Of a DNA stretch of 64,000 nucleotides, positions 1 through 10,229 are shown piece after piece. Under the pieces are notes generated by a model, which saw only the letters and a list, made by a program, of their open reading frames with translations, was not told the origin of the DNA and did not search any database. This DNA comes from Aptenodytes patagonicus (Eukaryota > Chordata > Aves > Sphenisciformes > Spheniscidae), in the NCBI RefSeq assembly GCF_965638725.1, contig NC_134951.1, forward strand, positions 70,765,568 through 70,829,567, written 5' to 3'. Each line of letters opens with the position of its first letter. The stretch's first letter is position 1. The position numbers and the translations under genes were made by a program.

Positions 1-91
1 ACTAAGTGAATTAGCTCAGAGGAGAACATATGTATGTTCAGGTATATAAACGTACCTACAAAGCCTGTGAGTATGTATGTGCATGTGAGTG

Positions 92-670
92 TGGTGGCTC
101 AACCTTGGCCAGCTGCCAGAGGCCCACCCAGATGCTTTCTCACTCCCCCTCCTCAGCAGGACAGAGGGAGAAAATGAGATTAAAAAAAAAACACTTGTGG
201 GTCAAGATAAAGACAGTTTAATAAGAAAGGCAAAACCTGCACGCGCAAGCAAAGCAAAAAGAGGAATTCATTCCCTGCTTCCCATTGCCAGGCAGATGTC
301 CAGCCACTCTGTGGGAAGCAGGGCGTCAGCACACGTAACGGTTGCATGGGAAGACAAACGCCATAACCACAAATGTCCCCCCCTTCCTCCTTCTTTCCCT
401 GAGCTTTTATTGCTGAGCATAACGTCATCCCTTCGGTCAGCTGGGGTCAGCTGTCCCAGCTGTGTCCCCTCCCAACCTCTTGCCCATTCCCAGCCTACCT
501 GGTTTTGGGGGTGCAGGGAAGAGAAAGAGAAAGCCTTGACACTGTGCAAGCACTATTCAGCAGTGGTGTGTTATCAACACTGTTCTAGCCCCAAATGCAA
601 AGCACAGCACCGTACAGGCTGCGATGGGGAAAGTTAACGTTGTAACTTCATCCCAGCCAGACCCAGCACA
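92..670 (-). repeat. 3' LTR of the ERVL-like element (complete)
   Basis: Read on the - strand this 579-bp repeat starts TGTGCTGGGTCTGGCTGGGA and ends CCACCA, giving the expected TG...CA termini. Its last half matches 5737-6035 with scattered differences. An ATTAAA-type polyadenylation signal followed by a U5-like pyrimidine-rich stretch lies in the left third. The bases at 671-690 are purine-rich on the element strand, as expected for the polypurine tract just before a 3' LTR. The opening is related to the LTR opening at 24798 (both contain GGCTGGGAT), so both belong to the same broad ERVL LTR superfamily. Confidence 0.8.
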
Positions 671-1104
671 ATCTCCATCCCTAATTCCATACCGTTTGTG
701 TCACACTCAGGTCCCATGTTATCTGATACATCTAGGTATCCTCTGACCATCCCATTCTATCTACTTCCCATTCCTGAAATCCCCTCTTACCAACACTTAT
801 ACTACGTATTCGAACCTTCTTTACATCCAACAGTCAGGTTTATACATCCTCATTAACCACTATATCCTGTTCCTTGACATAGAGAGAGGTATTATTCTCC
901 CATTCCATGGGCCTCCCCCAAAAAATGTCCGTAAGAACAGTCAATGACTTGGGCCCCATCTGTCAAGGTCATTGTCCAGGACAGGAAAAGCAGCATGTGG
1001 GATTGTTGCGCACCAAGATCAGTTTGAGTTGGGTCATCACTGCACTCACCTGGTTCCTGGTGAAGCTCATTCTCCATCAGTTCAGGCAGTTCCTGCTGCA
1101 TTAC

Positions 1105-1925
1105 TTACATACATCTCAATTCACAGATTATTTTTCTCCCAAGATTAAATCCCCTTGAGATACACACTGGATCTCCCCATCCTTCCACATTACCCACCAA
1201 GTGTACCCAGATCCTTGAGCGAAGACAATCCCTTGAGTGGGTTTGCCTTTTTCCTGAGGGAGGAGCAACCCACACTGCCCTTCCCAGCCACTTCCCTATG
1301 TGCACTACTACAGGGACCTTATCTCCTCCCACAGTATGCAGGGGCATTGCTTGGGCAAGACCAGGACAGTTAGCAGATCCTCTGTTAAATTTACATCCCA
1401 GTGTTTTCATGCCCCAGCACTCAATGCTCTCAGCAGTCTTCAACAGTTCATTATTTCATTCAACCTTTCCAGAGGCTTGTGGGTGATAGGGAATGTGATA
1501 CACCTAATCAATGCCATGTTTCTTGGCCCAGGAGTCTATGAGGTTATTTTGGAAATAAGTCCTGCTGTCTGACTCAATTCTTTCTGGGGTAGCATGGTGC
1601 CACAGAGCTTGCCTTTCAAGGCCCAAATGCTGTTTCAGGTGGTGGTATGGGTTACAGGATATATTTCCAACCGTCCGGTAGTGGCTTCCACCATGATGAG
1701 CATGTTGTAGCACTTACCTTGGCAGGTGGTCCAATATAGCCAAATCTGCCAGGCCTTGCCATATCAATAACCCAACCACCGCCCTCTATTCCAGGGATAC
1801 TTTCCTCACATGGCTCGCTTGATTACAACACATTTCACATTCATGGGTGACCTGTGTGATGGCTTCAATGGTCAGGTCCACCCCTTGATCACAAGCCCAT
1901 TTGTATGTTGCATCTCTCCCTAGAT
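1105..1925 (-). pseudogene. ERV integrase remnant
   Basis: Downstream of RNase H on the - strand, around 1925-1800, a degraded segment reads WAHE and then THECEMCCNQ-like residues, corresponding to the His/Cys zinc-binding N-terminal domain of retroviral integrase. At about 1560-1510, DSWAKKHGI recalls the core-domain segment before the catalytic glutamate. Further pieces to 1105 are too decayed to assign. The call depends on a few short motifs and on position; the gene is clearly broken. Confidence 0.6.
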
Positions 1926-1951
1926 GTCCCAATATTCATGGGCCCACTGAG

Positions 1952-2900
1952 CTACAAATAGCTCACTCTTACGTTCCCAGTCCAGGTCCACATGAGCCAC
2001 TTCAATTCTGGTGGCCTGTCTACCTGCTCATCATTTTGATGTTCTTCAGTGGCATGGTTCTTGGGTTTGTGAGCATCTACATGATGTACCTTCACAACAA
2101 TGTTTTCTACCCTGGCAGCAATGTCTTGCCACAATGCAGCAATCCAGGTAGGTTTACCTCTGTGCTGCCAGTTGGTCTCCTTCTATTGCTGTAACCAGCC
2201 CCGCAGGGCATTTGCCACCACCCATGAGTCAGTGGTGTCAGAGACAGAGTATTGGCTGCTTTTCTCTTTCAGCAATCTCCAGGGCCAGCTGGATGGCTTT
2301 CACTTCTGCAGACTGACTTGACTCGCCTTCTCTTGCAACAGCTTCAACAACCTGTCATGTGAGACTCCACACAGCAGCTTTCCACTTCCGATGGTTTCTT
2401 ACAACACAACAGGATCCGTTGGTAAATAGAGCATGCTGCCTTTCACTTTCTGGTAATTCGTATGGTGGTGCTTCTTGGGCTAGAGTCACCTCCTTGGGCA
2501 ATGCTCTGAAATCTCTGCCTTCTGGCCAGTCCGTGATCTCTTCCAGGATTCCTGGGTGGTTGGGGTTCCCCGTTCAAGCCTGTTGCATGATCAACACTAC
2601 CCACTTACTGCAGGTAATGTCGGTTGCTTGATGTGTAGAGGGGACACTTCCTTTGAACATCCAGTGCAGCACATGTAATCGTGGTGCCTAGAGGTCCTGT
2701 GCTTCTGTGCCAGCAACTTCTGAAGCAGCTCTAAATCCCTCGTATGCTGCTAGTATCTTTTTTGCATTTGGGGTATAGTGGGCTTCAGATCCTTGATACC
2801 CCTGACTCCAAAACCCTAGAGGTCGACCTCGGGTTTCTCCTGGTGTTTTCTGACAGAGGCTCCGGGTGAGGCCATGCTCCCTGGCTGCAGTGTAGAGCAC
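1952..2900 (-). pseudogene. ERV RNase H remnant
   Basis: At 2900-2688 the - strand reads GFWSQGYQGSEAHYTP followed by AYEGFRAASEV, the N-terminal part of the retroviral RNase H that follows the RT connection. At 2134-1952 the fragment VHHVDAHKPKNHATEEHQND reads as the C-terminal end of the RNase H region, just before integrase. The middle is broken by stops. The order is right for ERVL pol. Non-functional remnant. Confidence 0.7.
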
Positions 2901-2903
2901 ATT

Positions 2904-3595
2904 TTACATGGCTGGTCCTGTACGGACAGGCCCAAGGGCTACTACACGAGCTATCTCCTGGCTGATCTGCTCAAGAGCCTGCTGTTGCTCAGGGCCCCAA
3001 TCAAAATAGTTCTTCTTTCGGGTCACTTGATAAAGAGGGCTCACAAGCTGACTGTAACCCAGAATATGCACTGTGTGGAAACCCGCAACACCTAGAAAAG
3101 CTTGTGTTTCTTTTTTGTTAACTGGTGGGGACATAGTTGTTATCTTACTGATCACATCTGTAGGTATGTGACAACTCCCATCCTGCCATTTTATTTCCAA
3201 GAACTGGATCTCTCATGTGGGTCCTTTGACCTTGCTTTTTTTTTTTTCCCCTAATGGTAAAACCAGCTTTCAGAAGGATCTGGATTATCCTTTTCCCTTT
3301 CTCAAACAATTCCTCCACTGTGTTGCCCCACACAATGATGTTGTTGATGTATTGCAGATGTTCAGGGGCCTCACCCTGTTCCAGTGCAGTCTGGATCAGT
3401 CCATGTCAAATGGTAGGACTGTGCTTCCCTGGTATGGTCAGCTCCAGGTGCCTTGGACAACCCTCCACGTGAAAGCAAACTATGGCTGGGTGGTTGAGTC
3501 TTGCTAATCACTCCTTGGCTCTCCAATTGATGAATCAGATCATGGATGGGAACTGGGGAGTCTTGGTTAGTGCGACATTGCCAATGGTGCACCAT
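2904..3595 (-). pseudogene. ERV reverse transcriptase remnant
   Basis: Fragments of a retroviral RT in at least three frames. At 3595-3500 the segment PVPIHDLIHQLESQGVI matches the RT N-terminal fingers. At 3333-3270, VEELFEKGKRIIQILLKAGF matches the palm/thumb side. At 3130-2960, KKETQAFLGVAGF followed by FDWGPEQQQALEQI matches the RT connection region that leads into RNase H. Frameshifts separate the pieces, including one at the T-run at 3238-3248 (poly-A on the element strand). The wording is typical of the avian ERVL family by memory. Confidence 0.85.
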
Positions 3596-3726
3596 CGTGG
3601 TAGCATCAGCACCTGCTGTTCTTTGACATGCAGCAACCCCACAACACAGGGATCCTCCAGGAGGCTGGGCAAGGTAGGCAGCTGTTTAACCTTCTCTGAA
3701 TCCATGGTGACTACATCAAAAGCCCA

Positions 3727-4011
3727 TCACTGCCCTTTTGGGTCCTTGAAGTACCCTCTCCTGAGGTAGTCTATGCCAAGGATACATGGGGCCTCTGGGC
3801 CGGCCACAATGGAGTGCTTTTGCCACTTGTCCCCTGTTAAGCTCACCTCAGCCTCCAATACAGACAGCTGTTGGGATCCCCCTGTCAATCCAGAAATCCA
3901 GATGGGTTCCTCCCTGCCATACCCTGATGGCATTAGGGTACACTGTACACCAGTGTCTACCAAAGCTTTATCCTTCTGTGGATCCGGTGTGCCAGGCCAT
4001 TGAATCCACAC
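3727..4011 (-). pseudogene. ERV aspartic protease remnant
   Basis: An open - strand stretch of 94 codons contains ALVDTGVQCTLMPS, the retroviral aspartic protease active-site motif (DTG in place of DSG), and a downstream CILGIDYL that matches the conserved 'ILG-D-L' flap/substrate-side motif of retropepsins. It sits between the gag-like and RT-like remnants, in proper pol order. The frame is not continuous with the RT fragment. Identification of the protease fold is firm from the two motifs; activity is not expected because the element is broken. Confidence 0.8.
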
Positions 4012-4669
4012 AGCCCAGCAAACCCAGTCATCCCTTTCCTCTTACTGGCCAAAGGCAGGGACCCTCTATTCCCATTTGGAGACCCCTGCAGTGTCAGACC
4101 AGAAGTCCCTTCACTAAAATCAAGGGAGGCACTCTTTTAGTCCTCTTCTATACCTGGGGAATGACTGGTTGCCTTCTACCATCTCAATAGCAGCTGAACT
4201 GACAGCTGTCTTGGATGGCCCTTCTTATCAGCTCTCTTCCCCCTCAATTTGTGTACATGGGCTCCTAACTCGGAGGTGGGCTCACCATCCCACTTCCTCA
4301 TGTCCTCCCCCCGGTCACACAGGAGGAACCAGAGTGCCACGCAGCGTGTGCCTGGGATCGCTTCCCCTCTGGCTGGGGGGGCTGGATCTGCAGGGCGCCC
4401 CTGACAGCTGAGATACTGGCCTGTGGGGACAAGGAGGGAGACAGGTTTTCCTCAAAACATTGGAGCCAGTGGGATGCTCTCTCCACAGTTGGTGTATCGA
4501 AGTCTGGTCAGTCCATCATCTCCAGGCAGTTGGAATATAATGCTGGTGCATTTCAGACGACCCTTCTGCACATGCCCATGTACGCTGGACATCATCCAGA
4601 TCTTTGGAGACCTGGTTGTCATCCAGGTCACTGTAGAAGACTTTCCAGCACTGCTAATTCTCTCAGATA

Positions 4670-5485
4670 TCAGATGCCTTCTTCAGTGGTAGTGGCAGCA
4701 ATCTGCTTGCCTGGCTGGCAGCTATAATCTTTCAGCATATCTCGAAGTTTGCCCAACATTAGGGACCGGCTAGTTTCTGCCTCTGGGGTGATTTTTCTCA
4801 CTTCTTCCTCTTGCTTCCTTGCTGAAGGACCAGCTTCCTGATCAGACCCTTCCTCCTCCTCCTCCTGTACTAATCGATGGTATGGACCCATCGACCTCTG
4901 CATCCAGTGCTTCTTTTTGACTACTAGGGCAATTACTGTAGTTGGGATTTGGCTCCCTATCTTATCCATGGTGTTCCCAGATGTGGTTTGGGTCCCTGTC
5001 TCAACCATGCTCCTCTGATGGAGCTGAAGGGAGGCTCAAGAGGCATGAGGAAAGCCCCAGTGCAGTGCTAAGAGCTGCTGGGTTTCACTGGGGTAGGCAA
5101 GGCACCCTTCTGCCAAGTAGTGTGCCAATTCAACGGGATTACATGCCTGTAGAGGTGTAAGATCCCAGGCTATGGGAGGTGATAACCACCCCAGGCACCT
5201 GCCCAAGTCCTGCCACACACCCTGCCACCCAGGGATCGATGGCCTAAAGGCACATTTCCTTGTCACCTCACCGACAAACTGTTTCCTCTTAACACCAGAC
5301 CAAAACCAGTTTCTACGCACACGACAAAAAGACAACACATTAATCAAGCAGCTTAGATAAGGATGTGCAAGGACCTCTGGAGCCCATGCAACAAAGGCAG
5401 CCATGTCAGTTCCGGAGGGGAAGAGGGAGGTGCAATCCCTCACCTCTCTGCAGGACAGCCGTCCCGGCACAGGAGCGGTATGCAT
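4670..5485 (-). pseudogene. ERV gag-like remnant
   Basis: Two open - strand stretches (5485-5036, 149 codons; 5008-4670, 112 codons) lie upstream of the protease in element order, the position of gag. The first contains a tryptophan-rich segment around WQGVWQDLGRCLGWLSPP. The second has an acidic run of glutamates (positions 4848-4868 encode EEEEE) followed by a lysine/glutamate-rich segment. No zinc-knuckle was recognised. Assignment rests mainly on position between the 5' LTR and protease; a shifted frame separates the two pieces. Not functional. Confidence 0.5.
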
Positions 5486-5736
5486 GCCAGGGCCAAGCTC
5501 ATGGCCATTGCTTTTATCAGAATGTTCCCAGGCACAGCTAAACGTGGAGATAAGTGGCGCAGCAAAGAGCAGGAGCTGAAAGCAGCCGCTGACAAGCCCT
5601 AGGCTCTATTACATGGTAAATCAAGTGAGCTCTGTGACCCACGCAGAAGCCCGCCAATTGACAGCTACCACAGCTATGGTATGCCCAGATCAAAACTGTC
5701 ATCTTGTGCCCCATGTTGGGTGGCAATAAAAAGGAC

Positions 5737-6035
5737 TGGTGGGTTGATCTTGGCCAGCTGCCACATGCCCACCCAGATGCCTTCTCACTCCTCCTTCTCC
5801 TCCTCAGCAGGACAGGGGGAGAAAATAAGATGAAAAAAACCCTCAAGGGTCAAGACAAAGACAGTTTAATAAGAAAAGCAAAAGCTGTGTACACAAGCAA
5901 AGCAAAGAGGAATTCATTCATGACTTCCCATCAGTAGGCAGATGTCCAGCCACTTCCTGGGAAGCAGGGCCTCAGCACGCATAACGGTGGCTTGGGAAGA
6001 CAAACACCATAATCGTCCCTTCCCTGAGCTTTTAT
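5737..6035 (-). repeat. 5' LTR of the ERVL-like element (truncated)
   Basis: Aligns with 92-410 of the left LTR, from the shared TGGTGG edge to the shared GAGCTTTTAT, where similarity stops abruptly at 6035. About 260 bp corresponding to 411-670 (the U3 portion) are missing, so the promoter part of the 5' LTR is gone. Just inside the element, about 5705-5727 on the - strand, is a segment reading GCCACCCAACATGGGGC. It recalls the leader/primer-binding regions of several ERVs, but the spacing from the LTR edge is unusual, so that assignment is weak. Confidence 0.75.
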
Positions 6036-8684
6036 CAAAAAAGATGTGCAGCCTCTCGTTTGTGTGCTGTTTGCTGTGTGAAGCTCTGTGGATTGGATCA
6101 GAAGGCAAGGAAGTGTGATCTGTTGAACCCTTGGCAGGGACCCCACAGTGAATGAGGGTCTTAATGTGTGTGTGGGACGGGGGGGTTGTGTGTGCTCCTG
6201 TGCAGCCCAGTGGGTCTCTACTTGGGAAGAGGTTTAACACCAGAGAGCACATGACTTGCGTTGGGCCACAGGAGTGCTTTGCACTTGGGAGAAATGCTGC
6301 CTGCAGTGCTGTTGGCCGGCAGAGTGCAGTGTGGGTGAGGCAACCTGCACCTGGGTTGGTTTGTTCAGTCATCCAGTTGTTCTTGAGGGACTCTCCTGGG
6401 GTTTATTTCCAAGCCTGGAGTTCACGTCGTCCCCAGACAGACACTTCTGTTTGTGTCTGTCAGCTAACGAGGTAGGGGTATGTCATGGATCATATCCTGA
6501 GCTGCTGTGTGTTGGTCCGGCACTGCAAATGCTGTGGATCTGCATATGCCAGGATGTTTCACAATGACTGCTCAGGAACTGTATCTTGAAGGGTTTGTAC
6601 ACTTCGGAAAAGAGGCACATCTGCATCTTTTTCTTGTCCCCAGCCCTGACTGGCAAGACCTGCTTGCAAAAGAGTCCAGACCTGTGGTCTGGAGAGAAAC
6701 AGGCGTCAGGTGGTGTGGGATGAGGCAATATTTGTCCCTTTAGGCCAAAGAGCACCAGAAGAATTGCTGGTGGATCCTGAGCAGCCAGACAGCAGGAATG
6801 CATTCCTTCTGGAAACATTGCTACAAGTACATAGCATAATGTATAGCTGAATGTTTGCTGAGCGCTCCTTCCAGGTCTCCATGGGGAGAAAATATTAGTG
6901 CTTTACGTAGGCGGCTACTTAGCAGGGACTGGGGTTGGAGAAGTGTCAGGGTCTGTGCCGGGAGCTCTGCTCTTGGGAATGCGGCCAGAGGTGCTGGAGG
7001 AGATGAATCACCAGCTGCACCTCTGGGACTGCAGACTAAATGACTTTAATGCGGTGTGCAAACAGAACCAGGTTGCTCCCTACATAGGGTATAGTAATGA
7101 GCCCACAATAATCTGTGTTTTTCGAGGCACAGCACGCATTTTTCAGATGGCTGTTGAGTGTTTCATTTGGTTTTATACAGCCTGCTCTACATGCAGTTTG
7201 GGTTTGCGTCTGTGTATTTAATTTCAGATGTGAAGCAGTAGCAAGAAGGGGGTGCCCTGTCATTTCCAGTGAGCTGTGGGACAGCATTTCCACGTGGACA
7301 GTGTCTCTGGACATGTTTTCAAAGCAGCCGGGAGCTTGAGCTCTTCCGAAAACTTCCCCAGGTATTTTTGAGCCCATGTGGGATATAAACTTTTTGGAGG
7401 ATCTGCTCCAGAGAATAACTTTTGGTTTTCAGCAGTTTCATTCTGCCACTTCCTTTTTCCTCCTGAAAATTTCAGGAAGATTTCCATGCGAACCACAAAA
7501 CACAAAGCAGAAGTCCAGCATCCTGCCTATCTGTGTGCTAAAGCCTCCGCTTCACTCTCACGAAGTGTGCTGGAGCTGTGCTCCACCATTTCTCCCACCT
7601 CCTTGGCTGAGGAACCTCGTGATGATGGTGCAAAGCTAAAACACCAAAATCTGGCTCCATAGCAAGGAGGTGACAAGGATCACTTACTGGGACATCTGCA
7701 AAGATGGTTGAATATAGGCAGGGAAATGTATTTTTCCTCCAATCTCATTCAAAGGACAGGCTGAAACAGTTTTGCTGAACTTTTTGAAAGGGTTCAGCCC
7801 AGGGCTGAGACATGGCGTGGAAATACTTGGCAGTTGCAGTTAGAAAGCCCTGAAACCCAGGATCTTAGTGTTGACTGAGTAGGGGACAGGTGGACATCTC
7901 AGGGGTGTTGGACTAGATGATCTTTAAAGGTCTCTTCCAACCCAAACCATTCTGTGAGTCTGTGATCTTAGTGTGGACTGTGTAGGGTGACCCCAAGTGT
8001 TGGCTCTTCATGTTACAAGTATGAGAAGATTTCGCAAAAGGTCGATGGCTTTGGGGTTTATCAGAGGAGGGAAGTCCAGACCGGTGTCACTAGTGCAGGG
8101 TGTGCAATGTGCAATAGGTGACATCAGCGTCTTTCTATGTGTCTCTGCAGCCGGATTGCTGTGGCCCGTCCTGCCCTCTAGTGCCTGCAGCGCTGTCTCC
8201 CTCTGTACCCTCTCCGCTACCTCTTGCACCTGCACGCACATGCACTCAAGGGATGCTGCTGTGGCTCTGAGCAAGGACCGGGACCTGCAGACCTATGGGG
8301 CCTCCCCTGTGCCACCATGGGTGCACAGCCAAACCGCAACAGTGGACATCAGGAGAAGCCCTGTGGGAAGGTGGAGGGCTTCTTATCAAACCCACAGGGG
8401 TGGAAGGCTTCTTATAAAACACAAAGTCAAAACCATTTCCTTCCAGCTGACATATCCAGGACTGCATTTTTCCTCAATGTTCAAAAAAATGCAGTTGACA
8501 CTTTCTGCAGCAGCCAGGCACCCTGCAGCGCCGAAGCCCCATGTGCAGACTGTGGCCACATGCCAGCCCCCATGCACTGGGAAGTAGTAGCCCCTCTGGA
8601 GGCCCAGATCCACACCAAACCACCCACCTTCATTTTGTGTCTCCTCAGCCCGAGTCACAGCACTCCCTCTGTGCTCAGGGGTAG
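6036..8684. other. Intergenic/intronic DNA upstream of the TAGAP exons
   Basis: No convincing exon was recognised. A short + strand CR1 tail lies at 7904-7965. I looked here for the TAGAP exon that carries the RhoGAP arginine finger (GIFR-type motif) and did not find it. Several open stretches (for example 6152-6475 and 7997-8587) show no motif I recognise and look like chance frames. Confidence 0.5.
7904..7965 (+). repeat. CR1 3'-end fragment
   Basis: Carries the characteristic CR1 3' end, GGACTAGATGATCTTTAAAG then TCTCTTCCAACCC and a degenerate ATTCTGTGA-type tail. The same sequence, less diverged, is seen at 14425-14481 in this window. Only about 60 bp remain. Confidence 0.8.
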
Positions 8685-8830
8685 TCTCCAAAGCCTCATC
8701 TAAACCTCATGGCCTTGCAGGACTTCCTCCGAAATATTCCCTCCAAACTCCTGTCGGCCGACCTCTATGAGAAGTGGATGCAAGCTCTGGAGAAGCCAAG
8801 CAAGCAGGAAAAAACTGAAGAATTGAAAGA
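8685..8830 (+). CDS. TAGAP: TAGAP exon, RhoGAP middle part
   Basis: The open frame runs from just after an in-frame TAG at 8682-8684 to the donor AAAGA|GTAAGT at 8830/8831. The left limit is uncertain: TTGCAG|GAC at 8720/8721 could be the acceptor. However, the residues just before it (HLNLMALQ) still resemble the family's HLLAVVLK, suggesting the exon begins further left. The donor leaves phase 2, completed by the first base of the next exon to give a Glu before VADKLP. Confidence 0.75.
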
Positions 8831-10229
8831 GTAAGTTTTGCAACCAGGAGGTTTTGCAATCAGCCCCAATGTGATGGAGTGGCTGGTAGAGGCCAATGAC
8901 ATCTTTCGAAATTGAGAATCTCATTTAAAAGCCTGTCATTTATATCAGCTTGCTCATTGCTCATCAGCTTGCTATTGCTCCATGGGGTTTGGTCTAGAGG
9001 GCCCTAGTAGCAGCACTTCCTGAAGTTATCTGAGATTGCCCTACGAAATGACTAGCGTAGGAAGAGGCGAGAGGCTGCAGTGTCTCAGCTAACGCAGTCA
9101 CTGTGCTGTGGGACAGGGAGCCTTCACATCTGCTGGCGGTGAAGGCGGGCACGTGGAGACCACGGCCGTGTTTTGCTCTTTAGAAAGAGCAGATGCGGAG
9201 GCTGACTGGGAGTGCTTTGAAAGATGCACAGCACAACCGCAGGCTTTCACGTGCCTTCGGGAAGCCTCCAGTGACATCTCCCGATGCCATCTCATCTACT
9301 CAAGGACGTGGACTGCTGTAATGCTTGCCTTTCAGTCAAGACCTTGTAATTCAAGATCTTATAATTAACCACGTGCTCAGCTGCTGTTGGGGATTTCTGA
9401 GTGATACTTCTGCTAAGCAGTGAAAAAAGCACATGCATGCCTCTCTCTGGAGGAAGCATCATCTGTCTGAGTTTAATTGAAACTTGCTCAAATAAAGAAG
9501 TAGCGGCTGCTGCACCACGAATTAACGTCACATTTTGTTTGCGTTCATGCAGGGTGGCTGACAAACTGCCTAGACCAAACCTTGTCTTGCTCAAGCACTT
9601 GCTGTCTCTGCTCCACCACATCAGCCAAAACGCCGAGACCAACAGGATGGACTCCAGCAATCTGGCCATCTGCGTTGGCCCAAATATGCTGAGCCCAGAG
9701 ACGGACAACACACTGCCGCTGGAAGTGCAGAAGGAGATGAATGACAAGGTGCGTTGAACTCACCAAGCAGCCACCCCCTTCGGGGCAGCTCAGAGCCATC
9801 CATAGGGGTCCCACTGCCATTGCAAAAGCTGAACAAAACAGCGCCCCTGGACATTGGGGATGCCCCTCAGCTCAGGTGCCTGCAATGTGATGGGCAAGGC
9901 TGCCCCTCGTCTCGCCTCCTCTGAGCAAAAGTAGCGGTTGCCCTGCAGTCCCCTACGTCGTATCACAGCTCCTGAATACTTTGCACACAGAGAGCAAGGG
10001 GCACCCGGTGGGCATTGCTACCCGCGGGCCCTCTGGACAGTGAGGCTGAAGCTGTGGCTGATGGCGTTTTATTTGTATCGGGGCAGATCAATTTGCAGCA
10101 TCTGTGTGCAGGTGATGGTGTTGGTGAAATTCCTCATAGGCAACTGCTCAGAAATATTTCGGGAGAACATTGCCTTGCCTGTCTGTGCCTTGACTGAGGA
10201 GTCACCAAAGCACACAGACAGCTCCACAG
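8685..10229 (+). CDS. TAGAP: TAGAP-like RhoGAP, partial (three exons)
   Basis: Three exons (about 8685-8830, 9553-9748, 10112-10229) splice in frame with consistent phases (2, 0, 1) and canonical GT/AG sites. They encode the second half of a RhoGAP domain. Recognisable pieces are DFLRNIPSKLLSADLYEKWM, VADKLPRPNLVLLKHLLSLL, NRMDSSNLAICVGPNML and FLIGNCSEIFRENIA. The NLAICVGPNML block is the conserved C-terminal RhoGAP motif. The wording matches vertebrate TAGAP, a GTPase-activating protein for Rho-family GTPases in T cells, and TAGAP lies next to EZR in human. The upstream exon with the catalytic arginine finger and the large C-terminal exon were not found, so this is a partial gene or one that has lost parts. 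The family call is firm; the TAGAP name is strong by sequence and synteny. Confidence 0.85.
9553..9748 (+). CDS. TAGAP: TAGAP exon, conserved RhoGAP helices
   Basis: Acceptor TTCATGCAG at 9552 and donor AAG|GTGCGT at 9748/9749 bound 196 bases that encode the most conserved part of the fragment: LPRPNLVLLKHLLSLLHHIS and then NRMDSSNLAICVGPNML. In RhoGAP domains the Asn of this last block is a conserved residue that helps bind the GTPase. No stop or frameshift is present. Confidence 0.9.
10112..10229 (+). CDS. TAGAP: TAGAP exon, end of RhoGAP domain
   Basis: Acceptor GTGTGCAG at 10111 and donor CCACAG|GTATGA at 10229/10230. The 118 bases encode VMVLVKFLIGNCSEIFRENI and a linker ending HTDSS, which matches the TAGAP segment just before its long C-terminal region. 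Phase 1 is left for the next exon, which I cannot find downstream. Confidence 0.85.

Larger units (their letters stand above)
92..6035 (-). mobile_element. Decayed ERVL-like endogenous retrovirus (LTR-gag-pol-LTR)
   Basis: Two direct repeats (92-670 and 5737-6035) bracket an interior that, read on the - strand, gives broken pieces in retroviral order: a gag-like stretch near 5.4-4.7 kb, a protease with DTG near 3.96 kb, reverse transcriptase at 3.6-2.9 kb, RNase H at 2.9-2.0 kb and integrase at 1.9-1.1 kb. No envelope-like reading frame is seen, which fits class III (ERVL) elements. The pol fragments resemble avian ERVL by memory of the family; no database search was made. Stops and frameshifts break every gene, so it is non-coding today. 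The left (3') LTR is complete while the right (5') LTR has lost its U3 half, so no target-site duplication can be read. Confidence 0.85.

Noticed and set aside
89-637. 182-codon + strand frame at the left edge
   Set aside because: It runs across the ERVL LTR on the antisense strand; the matching part of the other LTR gives a similar chance frame at 5704-5937.
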